Shown here piece after piece: positions 56,369-64,000 of a stretch of DNA of 64,000 nucleotides. The first letter of the stretch is position 1; each line of letters begins with the position of its first letter. Below the pieces are notes generated by a model. It saw nothing but the letters and a program-made list of their open reading frames with translations. It was not told the origin of the DNA and ran no database searches. The stretch is from Burkholderiales bacterium (GTDB taxonomy: Bacteria; Pseudomonadota; Gammaproteobacteria; Burkholderiales; Burkholderiaceae_C). Made by a program: the position numbers and the translations under genes. Location: positions 25,854 through 89,853 of the forward strand of contig JAGWTR010000012.1 in NCBI GenBank assembly GCA_028868855.1. The letters are read 5' to 3'.

Positions 56369-57061
56369 TTATATCCAACCCACGTCCTGCTGGATCAGGC
56401 TGACCGGCACGCCGCCATTTTGCGTCTGCACCAGCACCGTGGTTGTGGCCTTGTTGTCCACGGAGGCAACCAACGGACCACTGAGCACCTGATTGGTGGC
56501 TGGGCTGCCGAGCAGCTTCGTCAAGGCCAGCGTGTATTGGCCTGGCGTCGAAGCCACCGGCGTCAGCGCCACCGTACCGCTGGTGATCGCGTATTGCCGG
56601 CAACTTGCGGGGTTGCCCAGCACATTCGCCGTCAAGAGGCAGGTATTGGCGCTGCTGGCCAGCGAGTAGCTGGTGCCTCCACTGGTGGTCGGTGTTTCAA
56701 GCCGAAGCCACAGTGAGCGCGAGTAGGTCGTCCCGCTGACGACAACGACATCGTTGAGTTCAACGTAGGTCACGCCATTGTTGCGTACCGCCGTGGTGCG
56801 ATTGGCCGTCGGCACCATGTAGCGCAGGGCTTCTGCGGTGAATGGGGCGGACAAGGTGTAGCTCTTCCACTCGGTGTTGACGGTGCCGTTGGGGTTGAGC
56901 ACCTCGATGTAGCCGCCGCTGCTGGGTCTGACGGAGGCCGCGACGGCGCGGCTGTCGTTGCTGCTGGCGGTGTCGGCGGAACCGCCGCCACAGGCGCTCA
57001 GGCCCAGGCCGAGCGGGAGCGCTGAGGCGCCAATCAAGAGGGTTCTGCGTTTCTGATCCAT
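56369..57061 (-). CDS. Putative Tat-type lipoprotein of unknown function
   Basis: A 230-residue protein with MDQKRRTLLIGASAL: a twin-arginine-like signal followed by LSAC (Cys24), so it is probably an exported lipoprotein. The body is rich in Thr, Ser and Val with repeated beta-like segments (TTTVLVQTQNGGVPVSL). No recognised domain. ATG 57061 has AAGGA 6 bp upstream. It lies 46 bp after the GH5 gene in the same direction, so the two may be cotranscribed. Confidence 0.75.
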   Translation of the reverse strand: MDQKRRTLLIGASALPLGLGLSACGGGSADTASSNDSRAVAASVRPSSGGYIEVLNPNGTVNTEWKSYTLSAPFTAEALRYMVPTANRTTAVRNNGVTYVELNDVVVVSGTTYSRSLWLRLETPTTSGGTSYSLASSANTCLLTANVLGNPASCRQYAITSGTVALTPVASTPGQYTLALTKLLGSPATNQVLSGPLVASVDNKATTTVLVQTQNGGVPVSLIQQDVGWI

Positions 57062-57107
57062 GAGGTGTCCTTGTGTTTCGTTGGAGTGCGTGTCCCCGGT
57101 GGGGCGT

Positions 57108-59117
57108 TCAGCTCGCGCGCTTGGCAATGTGTCGGCCGCTGGCGGCGACACTGAGCAACTCGCCGATCTCCTTCGAGGGGCGCCACATGACCACACCGGC
57201 TGGGCCATCAACGTCCTCAGAGTGCCAAGCCCAGGAGAAGCCGTTTTGCTGCCAGGTGTAGAGCGCATCTTGAGTCCACGCCAGGCGCGACAGGTCAATC
57301 TGCGCGCCTGATCGGGGGGATTCCAGCCACAACAGGGCCACTGGCATCTGCACCGGCACCGTCTTGCTCGGGTCAGAGGCATCGCTGGGCAGGTTGACAA
57401 GGGCGCCGACGAATTTTGTGCCGGCCGGCGCACCGGTCGGCGCTGCGAATTCGATGGTCGTGGCATGGCGGGTCAGCGTGACGGACTGCACCGCGCTCAT
57501 GTGGAGCGCGTTGGCCGTCATGGCGATCGTTTGCGTGCTGCCCGAGCCGTCCTGCCAGCTGTAGCGCCCCACAACGCGCGCATTGGGTGTGCCGACAAAC
57601 CGGGTCGCGAACTGTGTGCCGCGCGAAGGCACGGCCGGTTCATTGACGCTCACCGCATAGTCGTGCAACTGGCTTGCACTCAAGGGGGTGGTCCAGATGC
57701 GAAAGCCGTAGTCGAAATCGCCCGTGTTGGCTGGATCGGCGGTGTGACCCAGTGTCGCGGTCATCGTCTTGCCGTCCGCGCTGACTTCAAGTTGGGTGAT
57801 CCAGCGTCGTTGGGTGCCGACAAACACCTCCTTATAGAGCCTCGCGCCGTTGCTGCCCTGTGCGGCAACCAATGCATCGGCCTGGGCCTGGTTCGTGACG
57901 GCCGCCATCTGCGCCAGCAGCGGTGCTTGCCAGGCCACGGTGTTTTGCACTTCGGAGACTCGCACGCTCGGCAAGTTGCTGGCGCGGTTCGGGTCCGGCG
58001 GGTAAACCTGCGAGATCGACGGTTGGCAAATCGAAAACTCACCGACGAACACAGGCGCCTCGGGGTGCTTGGTCTTGAAGGAGATCGCGCGGCTGATGTC
58101 CCTCTTGACGTCATCGGCGCTGGCGTGTGTGTTGAATTCACCGTAAGGCGTACCGTCGTACCAGTAGGCGTCGTAAGACACCCCAGGCATCGGGTAGGGG
58201 GTGCCCAGGCTCTCGTAGTTCCATTCGGTGACGCCCTGGTGGGTCACGCAACCGGGGTCGTAGTAGTGGAAGGAATAGACGATTCGTGGCGAGTTGCCGT
58301 CCTTCAGGAAGAGGCTGCTTTGGCCGCCCGATACGGTGGGCGGAACGTCAAACACCATCAAGCCGTTGGGGCCGCCACCGTACATGCCCTCGACGATGAG
58401 GGGCAGCGGTGTCTTCAAGCCCAGTTGAGCTTCTTTCGCGCGGATGGCGGTGATGATGGTCTGCGCGAGTTGCGGCCAGCCGTTGGGCAGTGCCCGGTAG
58501 GAAGCCAGTTTGGCGTCGAACACCAATTGGCCATTGGCGTCGTTTTGCGGACTGTCCAGCGGGTTGGGTTCGTTGAGCAGATCAAAGCCGATCAGCGCCT
58601 GATGGGCCTGCCACTTCACCAGCGTGTTCACCCAGAACATCTTCAGCACGTCGCGGTAGGTGTAGGTGGTGGTCTGGCCGGTCACGGGGTCTTTGACCAA
58701 GTCGCCGCTGTTGGTGCTCCACAGCAGGTCGGTGGGGCCCTGGTGGAAGTCCGTCACCAGAAAGATGCCTGCGCCCAGCGACAGGGCCGTGTCCAGAATC
58801 TTCGTCATCTGGGCGGCGACCCCGGCGACGGTGTTACCGCCCGAGGTGGCCGCTGTCGAATCCCACCCATACAGGGCGATGGTGACGATGTCGTTTGGAT
58901 AAATCGAAAATCGATCGGCGTAGCCGAACCACAGGCGAAAGGCGTTGTAGTTTCGCTTCAGCGTCAGGCTCGCCAACATATTGCGCGAGTAGCCGTTGGG
59001 GTCGGCCGGATTGGCGGAGCTGAACGATTCAAGAGCCAGATTGACATTGGCAGCGGCGATCAAACCGCGCGACCAATGGTTCCAGGCGGTGTCCCGGGTG
59101 ATGGGCATCGAAGGCAT
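57108..59117 (-). CDS. Glycoside hydrolase family 5-like protein
   Basis: A 669-residue enzyme. FDLLNEPN (acid/base Glu183) and VFVGEFSIC (nucleophile Glu360), with FHYY (His284), fit the GH5 cellulase/endoglucanase barrel in residues about 20-400. A second, beta-rich region (about 420-620) may be a carbohydrate-binding or Ig-like module. No signal peptide is visible at ATG 59117 (AAGGGA 6 bp upstream). Linked to the lipoprotein gene downstream. Substrate unknown; beta-1,4-glucan or related polymer is likely. Confidence 0.86.
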   Translation of the reverse strand: MPSMPITRDTAWNHWSRGLIAAANVNLALESFSSANPADPNGYSRNMLASLTLKRNYNAFRLWFGYADRFSIYPNDIVTIALYGWDSTAATSGGNTVAGVAAQMTKILDTALSLGAGIFLVTDFHQGPTDLLWSTNSGDLVKDPVTGQTTTYTYRDVLKMFWVNTLVKWQAHQALIGFDLLNEPNPLDSPQNDANGQLVFDAKLASYRALPNGWPQLAQTIITAIRAKEAQLGLKTPLPLIVEGMYGGGPNGLMVFDVPPTVSGGQSSLFLKDGNSPRIVYSFHYYDPGCVTHQGVTEWNYESLGTPYPMPGVSYDAYWYDGTPYGEFNTHASADDVKRDISRAISFKTKHPEAPVFVGEFSICQPSISQVYPPDPNRASNLPSVRVSEVQNTVAWQAPLLAQMAAVTNQAQADALVAAQGSNGARLYKEVFVGTQRRWITQLEVSADGKTMTATLGHTADPANTGDFDYGFRIWTTPLSASQLHDYAVSVNEPAVPSRGTQFATRFVGTPNARVVGRYSWQDGSGSTQTIAMTANALHMSAVQSVTLTRHATTIEFAAPTGAPAGTKFVGALVNLPSDASDPSKTVPVQMPVALLWLESPRSGAQIDLSRLAWTQDALYTWQQNGFSWAWHSEDVDGPAGVVMWRPSKEIGELLSVAASGRHIAKRAS

Positions 59118-59406
59118 GAGAATTCCCTTGAGTTAGTTGTCGTTGTCGTCGTCCCATAAGGCACGAGGCCAGCCACTCTAGCTGTTGTGGAATAACCGAC
59201 ACTTCGCATAAATACGGCTTGCGATGAATGCGCATTTGGGCTTGGTTGTTGGCGCCGACCCCCGGACATGTATTTGTGACAATTTGATGAAATTTCGTCT
59301 GCGCTCAAGTGCCCGTATGACAGCACTTTTCACATGTTGATGACATTGTTGGGTGGCGATACTTCCTGACATCGCACGGCTCGCAGTCGGGCTCTCCAGC
59401 TTGCAT

Positions 59407-61533
59407 ATGACCATTTTTTTACCCGCAGTCACCTCCCGACGTCTTGTCCTGGCCATCGCCATATTGCTGGCATTGCTCATGATCACCGCAGGATCGGCCC
59501 TGGTTCATGAGCAGCAAATCGCCACCATGATTGGGCAACAGGCGGCTGATGATCAAGAGCGCACGGAGCTGTTCTCGGATATCAATGACAACGCCAACGA
59601 CAGCACGCGCAAACTCATCGTGTTGCTGACGTCACCGCGAGACATTCGCCTATACGCCTATACAGAGATCGATGCAGCGATCCGCCAGATCGACAGTTCG
59701 ATGAAGCTGCTGCCCCGCCATATTCAAGGCGGCCATGGCAACCTCGGCTATGTGGCCATCGTCAATGGTCTACGCCGCTATCGCCAGTCTTCTGCGGAGA
59801 CAGCCCAACGCATTGAGGCGGGCGACATGGCTGGTGCACACCGATTGATCGTCGAGAAAACGGAATTCGATCTTTCCAGCCTGATCGGTTCCATTCAAAG
59901 TTTGCAGCACGCGGAACAAGAGCGTCAAGGTCAGCGTGTCGCGGCCATGATTCAGCAGCTGGAGCGCTATCGGCATTTGCTGGTGGGCCTCAGCGCCATC
60001 GGGCTGCTGATCTCCATCACGCTGGCCCAGTGGATTATTCGGGGGGTTGCTATCCCGTTGCGTTCTGCGGTCAATGCGGCCAGCCGTCTGGCCGTCGGCG
60101 ATTACTCCAAACGCCTACCTGCTCGACGCGGTGGCGAAGTGGGCGAAATCGCCGACGCATTCAACCAGCTGGCTGACGAGGTTCAAAAGCGCGAGCAGAC
60201 GCTGCGCAACCTGATCGACATCGACCCACTGACCGCATTGGCGCAGCGCCACCGCTTCCTGGCCGACCATGCAGCGCGCGCATCCGCAGCAAGCAAAGGT
60301 GGCCCGCGCCTCGTTTTGCTGTGTTTCGATATCGAGCGCTTGAAGTCCATCAACGCTTTGCTCGGTTTCGACGCGGGTGACGAGGTCATCGTCCAGACGG
60401 CGCGGCGTGCCAGCAGCTTGGCAGGCGGTGCCTTCAATCTGGCTCGCCTGGGTGGCGGCACCTTCGCAGCGGTCGTTGAGCTGAAAACCGATGAGGCGCC
60501 ATTGGCGATCTGCACCGCGTTCCAGCGCGGAATGGAGCACCGCATTTCCTGGTGCGCGCATGTGCTCGACATCGCTGCAACCGTCGGCATGGCCGTTTGC
60601 CCCGAGCACGGTGAGTGCCTGCACGAGTTGCTGCGCCGGGCCGAGCAGGCGCTGTTCGAAGCCAAGCGCCAGCGACGCTCGCTCTCGGTTTACAGCCCTT
60701 CCATTGAGGCGGCACGCTTGTCGCACTTGAGCATGGTGTCTGAGCTTCAAGACGCCATCGAGCAGGGCCATCTGCTGCCCTTCTTGCAAGCCAAGCAGTG
60801 CCTGGCCACGGGTCGCATGGTGGGTGCCGAGGCCTTGGTGCGCTGGCGCCATCCCGAACGCGGCATGATCCCGCCGATCGAATTCATTCCGTTTGCCGAG
60901 AGCACCGGGCGCATTGCCGCGATCACCACCTACATGCTGGAACAATGCATTGCGCTCATGCGCGAACGCGTGCCGGGCATCACCGTGGCGGTCAACGTGT
61001 CAACCTATGACCTGCGCGACACTACCTTTCCCAAGCGCCTGCAGGCCATCCTGACCAAATACGGCGTGTCACCCGAGCGTCTCCAGATCGAGATCACTGA
61101 AAGCGGCTTGCTCGACAGTGACGAGGCCCCCATCGCATGCCTGAACGCGGTGCGCGCGCTGGGAGTGAAGATCGCCATAGACGACTTCGGCACGGGGCAG
61201 TCATCGCTGGCCTATCTGCAGCGACTGCCTGCACACGAGTTGAAAATCGACCGCAGCTTCGTGGCCGATGCAGACGGCAACCCTTCGCGACGAGAACTGC
61301 TCAACTCCATCGTGCGGCTGGGCCATGGTCTGGGCCTGATCGTCACGGCCGAGGGCGTTGAAACGCAGGGTGAGTTAGACATGCTGCGTGAGTCCGGTTG
61401 CGACTTGGCGCAAGGCTATTTCATCGCCCGGCCTATGCCGGTGAATGACTTCGTGCGGCTGTTCACGGCCCCCGCTGAAGCGAGCACAACCGAGCGATCA
61501 GCGGCGCGCGAAGCCCTCCACATGGAAGGGTAA
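59407..61533 (+). CDS. Dual GGDEF-EAL protein, degenerate cyclase, likely c-di-GMP phosphodiesterase
   Basis: A 708-residue membrane protein. Two helices (about 12-31 and 198-220) flank a periplasmic sensor, then a HAMP-like segment. The GGDEF domain has GGGTF (349-353) in place of the catalytic motif, so it is likely inactive or regulatory. The EAL domain keeps EALVRW (Glu475), DDFGTG (Asp592-593) and Lys613, so c-di-GMP hydrolysis is expected. ATG 59407 was chosen; GTG 59353 would add 18 residues with no better site. A 289-bp gap separates it from the divergent GH5 gene. Confidence 0.9.
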   Translation: MTIFLPAVTSRRLVLAIAILLALLMITAGSALVHEQQIATMIGQQAADDQERTELFSDINDNANDSTRKLIVLLTSPRDIRLYAYTEIDAAIRQIDSSMKLLPRHIQGGHGNLGYVAIVNGLRRYRQSSAETAQRIEAGDMAGAHRLIVEKTEFDLSSLIGSIQSLQHAEQERQGQRVAAMIQQLERYRHLLVGLSAIGLLISITLAQWIIRGVAIPLRSAVNAASRLAVGDYSKRLPARRGGEVGEIADAFNQLADEVQKREQTLRNLIDIDPLTALAQRHRFLADHAARASAASKGGPRLVLLCFDIERLKSINALLGFDAGDEVIVQTARRASSLAGGAFNLARLGGGTFAAVVELKTDEAPLAICTAFQRGMEHRISWCAHVLDIAATVGMAVCPEHGECLHELLRRAEQALFEAKRQRRSLSVYSPSIEAARLSHLSMVSELQDAIEQGHLLPFLQAKQCLATGRMVGAEALVRWRHPERGMIPPIEFIPFAESTGRIAAITTYMLEQCIALMRERVPGITVAVNVSTYDLRDTTFPKRLQAILTKYGVSPERLQIEITESGLLDSDEAPIACLNAVRALGVKIAIDDFGTGQSSLAYLQRLPAHELKIDRSFVADADGNPSRRELLNSIVRLGHGLGLIVTAEGVETQGELDMLRESGCDLAQGYFIARPMPVNDFVRLFTAPAEASTTERSAAREALHMEG

Positions 61534-62027
61534 TGCCCTCGCGGACAGGCGCAGTGCAGTGTTTGATTCTTGAGTGAACTGAGGCTACTCCAATGGGCTA
61601 CTACGGCCTGAAACGGAGTGAGCCCGTGCGAGTTGCCACCGACTGAACCGCTCCATGCGATTGAGTGACCGCTGCCGGAAACACATTACGCACGCCACGT
61701 ATGCCACGTTGTCAACGGCAGCTAGCCGTCGTCATCTTCGGTGGCCTGATTAGCTCGACCCTGCTCGATACCGGGCCTGGATGCCCAGCAGGCCCGCTTC
61801 ACCCCTCTGGCACCTCGTGCCGGGGCACAAGATGGCCATGGGGGAGACGCTCTCAGGCATTGACTGCCTCAAGCGCGGAGGGTAAACATCGGAGGTGCAG
61901 CCCGAACATGGCAGCTTTGTCATTGTCGCGTCAGGTTGCAGAAGGAAGCGCCGCTCTATGCTTGACCTCAGCTGATCGGACGACATCAGCTCGTTCAAAT
62001 CCCCCTACACACGAATCGGAGAAAGCC
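61534..62027. other. 494-bp gap without an intact gene
   Basis: No intact gene is seen between the GGDEF-EAL stop and the His/Met-rich protein. The stretch holds one clear remnant of a metal RND pump (listed separately). A GGAGAAAG ribosome site precedes the next gene. No tRNA or repeat was recognised. Confidence 0.6.
61722..61772 (+). pseudogene. Remnant of a CusA/CzcA-like heavy-metal RND efflux pump
   Basis: Bases 61722-61772 encode LAVVIFGGLISSTLLDT, which closely matches the last transmembrane region of heavy-metal RND pumps (family members read close to VAVVIFGGLISSTLL, followed by D-T-L-L-T-P). The similarity stops abruptly at TGPGCPAG, and no pump sequence is seen upstream, so the copy is a degraded fragment. 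It lies 255 bp before a His/Met-rich exported protein, consistent with a former metal-resistance locus. Match recalled from the family, not searched. Confidence 0.7.
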
Positions 62028-62345
62028 ATGACCCTCACTCGCAACCTGATTTCCGCCCTGGCGCTGTCCCTCATCGCCGCTGGCGCCATGGCCCAGTCCA
62101 AAGCTGATGATCACCAGGCGCACCATCCCGAACAAGCCGCATCGGCGGCACCGGGTAAGGCCGCCCCCGCAGACAAGCCCGCATCAGGCATGCATGGCCA
62201 CATGAGCAAGCATTACAAGGAGATGCAAAGGATCATGGCCATCAAAGACCCTGCCAAGCGCCTCAAAGCGATGGACGCCCACATGAAGGCCATGCAGGAC
62301 GGCGACTGCGACATGATGAAGGACGGCATGATGGGTGACTCATGA
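62028..62345 (+). CDS. His/Met-rich exported protein
   Basis: A 105-residue protein with a signal peptide (cleavage near AMA-QS). The mature part is rich in His and Met (ADDHQAHHPEQ, GMHGHMSKHYKEM, DAHMKAMQ, CDMMKDGMMGDS), suggesting metal binding, possibly copper or silver. No named family is recognised. It follows a remnant of a metal RND pump. The ATG at 62028 has GGAGAAAG just upstream. Confidence 0.8.
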   Translation: MTLTRNLISALALSLIAAGAMAQSKADDHQAHHPEQAASAAPGKAAPADKPASGMHGHMSKHYKEMQRIMAIKDPAKRLKAMDAHMKAMQDGDCDMMKDGMMGDS

Positions 62346-62574
62346 AGACATTCGTGCCTTGGGCATGCTGGCTAAGGTTTTCCGAGGGCATGAGTACGGA
62401 TGCGAAGTCGCCGCGACTGGCGCATACGTGGTCGCCCGTGACGTACGTCTGAACCTCGGTGTGGGCTACCAAACAGAGTCAGGCGCCTACGAGTTGGTCG
62501 GGATCCACAAAGACGACGAGCTGGTGGCTCAGGCCCGCTTGGCGGCGCTCACTGACGAGCCGCAACACCCATGA
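62335..62574 (+). CDS. Small hypothetical protein
   Basis: A 79-residue frame opening with GTG at 62335, overlapping the previous gene by 11 bp. It has no signal peptide and no recognisable domain; the sequence GYQTESGAYELVGIHKDDELVAQARLAAL is plausible protein but unknown. The lack of a clear ribosome site makes it uncertain. Confidence 0.4.
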   Translation: MTHEDIRALGMLAKVFRGHEYGCEVAATGAYVVARDVRLNLGVGYQTESGAYELVGIHKDDELVAQARLAALTDEPQHP

Positions 62575-62605
62575 GCCCTGGACTTTCGCCCGCGAAACAG
62601 GCTCG

Positions 62606-62680
62606 GTGTTCTTCTTTCAAAAGATGCCGGGCGGGCCTCTCGGATCAATCAGCGGTGGTGAAACCAAAGCATGGCGATGA
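62606..62680 (+). pseudogene. Possible decayed DUF4160-like remnant
   Basis: Reading VFFFQKMPGGPLGSISGGETKAW, this short stretch loosely resembles the F-FYS...G-P...GE-KFW core of DUF4160 proteins, which often precede DUF2442 genes. It stops after the start of the DUF2442 gene. The resemblance is weak and may be chance. Confidence 0.25.
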
Positions 62681-63189
62681 CTGAATCCTCTGCGACGAAC
62701 GACAAGCTTCTGGCAGCACTCCAAAAGGTGAGGGCGATGTCAGCATGGTACGACTCAGCCAGTGGTCACGTCGTGGTCCTGCTGAGCACGGGCATGGAGC
62801 TGTCCTTCGACCCCCATCTTGCTGCGGGCTTGGAACATGCGCAGCCAATCGACCTCTTGCAGATTGAAGTTTCACCTTCAGGAGCAGGGCTTCATTTCCC
62901 TGCGCTGGGCGCCGATCTTTATGTGCCGTCGCTTCTGGCGGGCATCTTGCAGCCCGATCAGTCTGCTGACAGGGCAGGGCATGAAGCCAAGAGCTGTTTG
63001 CCCCAACCGCAAGCCGAAGACCGCTATGCCTACGCCGTCCACTGGTCAGCCGAGGATCAGGAGTTCGTGGCCACCTCCACTTCGTTTCCCTCGCTGTCGT
63101 GGTTGGCCTCAACGCCAGACGGCGCGCTACTGGGTGTCCGAAATCTGGTGGGATCAGCCCTTGCAGACCTGGCGGCGGAAAGCCAGTAG
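62671..63189 (+). CDS. DUF2442 protein fused to a truncated HicB-like segment
   Basis: A 172-residue protein. Residues about 20-95 (AWYDSASGHVVVLLSTGMELSFDPHLAAGLE, SGAGLHFPALGADLYVPSLLAGIL) are DUF2442. From about 118, RYAYAVHWSAEDQEFVATSTSFPSLSWLASTPDGALLGVRNLV matches the front half of HicB-type antitoxins, but the protein stops after LADLAAESQ, lacking the ribbon-helix-helix. This looks like two genes joined and truncated, a decayed antitoxin. ATG 62671 or 62677. Confidence 0.72.
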   Translation: MAMTESSATNDKLLAALQKVRAMSAWYDSASGHVVVLLSTGMELSFDPHLAAGLEHAQPIDLLQIEVSPSGAGLHFPALGADLYVPSLLAGILQPDQSADRAGHEAKSCLPQPQAEDRYAYAVHWSAEDQEFVATSTSFPSLSWLASTPDGALLGVRNLVGSALADLAAESQ

Positions 63190-63342
63190 CCACCCGCACC
63201 CGTAGGTTGAGTCGCCCTTGATTGAACTGGAGGAAATTCCCTCCCGAAACCGCTTCCGCCCCGCGCTGCAAATTAAGATCAATAGGTTTGGCAAATACCC
63301 TTGCCACCTTGCAGTCAACAACAAATCCAGCTCACGGGACAC

Positions 63343-64000
63343 ATGCTCGACGACATCAAAAAGACCCTCTGGGCCACCGCCGACAAGCTGCGCGCCAACA
63401 TGGACGCCGCCGAGTACAAGCACCTGGTGCTCGGCCTCATCTTCGTCAAGTACATCTCTGACACCTTCGCCGCCCGCCAGGCCGAGCTGCGCCAGCGCCT
63501 GACTGACCCCAACGACGAATACTTCTACGGCGACGCCGCCCCTGAAGACATCGACGCAGAACTCGAAGACCGCGACTACTACCGCGAAGCCAACGTGTTC
63601 TGGGTGCCCGAGGCGGCCCGCTGGGAGGCCATCCGTGCCGCGGCCAAGCAGCCCACCATCGGCAAGCACATTGACGATGCCCTGGGCCTGATCGAAGCCG
63701 AGAACCCCAAGCTCAAGGGCATCCTCGACAAACGCTATGCCCGCGCCCAATTGCCAGACGGCAAGCTGGGCGAACTGGTTGACCTGATCTCGACCATCGG
63801 CTTTGGCACCGATGCCGCCGTGGCCCGCGACGTGCTGGGCCAGGTGTATGAATACTTCCTGGGCATGTTCGCCAGCGCCGAAGGCAAGCGGGGCGGGCAG
63901 TTCTACACGCCCGCCAGCATTGTCAAGACCCTGGTGGCCGTGCTGGCCCCGCACCACGGCAAGGTGTACGACCCGTGCTGCGGCTCGGGCGGCATGTTCG
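63343..64000 (+). CDS. hsdM: Type I restriction-modification methylase subunit HsdM, N-terminal part
   Basis: The first 219 codons of an N6-adenine methylase; the gene runs off the right edge. The N-terminal HsdM domain (KTLWATADKLRANMDAAEYKHLVLGLIFVKYISDTF) and the methylase motif GQFYTPASIVKTLVAVLAPHHGKVYDPCCGSGGMF (SAM site) are clear. It modifies DNA with HsdS and supports cutting by HsdR, which should lie downstream. It marks a likely defence or accessory island beginning around 61.5 kb. Confidence 0.95.
   Translation, partial: MLDDIKKTLWATADKLRANMDAAEYKHLVLGLIFVKYISDTFAARQAELRQRLTDPNDEYFYGDAAPEDIDAELEDRDYYREANVFWVPEAARWEAIRAAAKQPTIGKHIDDALGLIEAENPKLKGILDKRYARAQLPDGKLGELVDLISTIGFGTDAAVARDVLGQVYEYFLGMFASAEGKRGGQFYTPASIVKTLVAVLAPHHGKVYDPCCGSGGMF

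Overview
The window looks like the chromosome of a high-GC betaproteobacterium, most probably order Burkholderiales and near Comamonadaceae. The evidence is the dusB-fis, hpf-ptsN-hprK and divergent fur/bamE-dapB arrangements, a class A RNase P RNA, an Atm1-type ABC exporter beside a class II dihydroorotase, and the house-keeping repertoire. The assignment rests on gene content and recalled synteny, not on a database search.

Layout. 1-3217 is fatty-acid beta-oxidation (3' end of a 3-hydroxyacyl-CoA dehydrogenase, thiolase, an alpha/beta hydrolase, enoyl-CoA hydratase). 3247-7224 holds accessory enzymes: a metzincin protease, a 2OG-Fe dioxygenase, a serine hydrolase, a glycine-zipper protein and an acyl-CoA thioesterase. 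7275-17229 is mainly core: ABC exporter, pyrC, a K+ channel, cysK, dsbD, an MFS exporter, rnpB, an alpha carbonic anhydrase and ruvC. A PEP-CTERM protein (17319-18050) precedes a compact plus-strand cluster at 18187-26262. 26269-51000 is again mostly core: purH, fis, dusB, ompW, argB, slmA, moaC, hpf, ptsN, hprK, fur, bamE, dapB, exbB/exbD and amn, with several proteases and transport or envelope genes among them. purT follows at 50854-52080, and 52181-56363 is a four-gene ABC/LolA-like/outer-membrane-barrel operon. The right end becomes accessory: a Tat-type lipoprotein, a GH5 glycosidase, a GGDEF-EAL protein, an RND-pump remnant, a His/Met-rich small protein, a truncated DUF2442-HicB fusion and the start of a type I restriction-modification locus (hsdM, cut by the edge).

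The most interesting unit is 18187-26262. It contains a glutamine-dependent amidotransferase, an AMP-forming ligase, an acyl carrier protein (ACP), a NAD-synthetase-like amide ligase, a PrmC/HemK-like amide N-methyltransferase, a ketoacyl-ACP synthase III, a second ACP and a GNAT-type acyltransferase. All lie on one strand with 2-49 bp gaps or stop/start overlaps. I read it as a small ACP-tethered assembly line that builds, amidates and perhaps methylates an acyl group, then transfers it to an amine. The product is unknown. The second notable unit is 52181-56363, which looks like a dedicated Lol-like export route from the inner membrane, across the periplasm, to an outer-membrane barrel.
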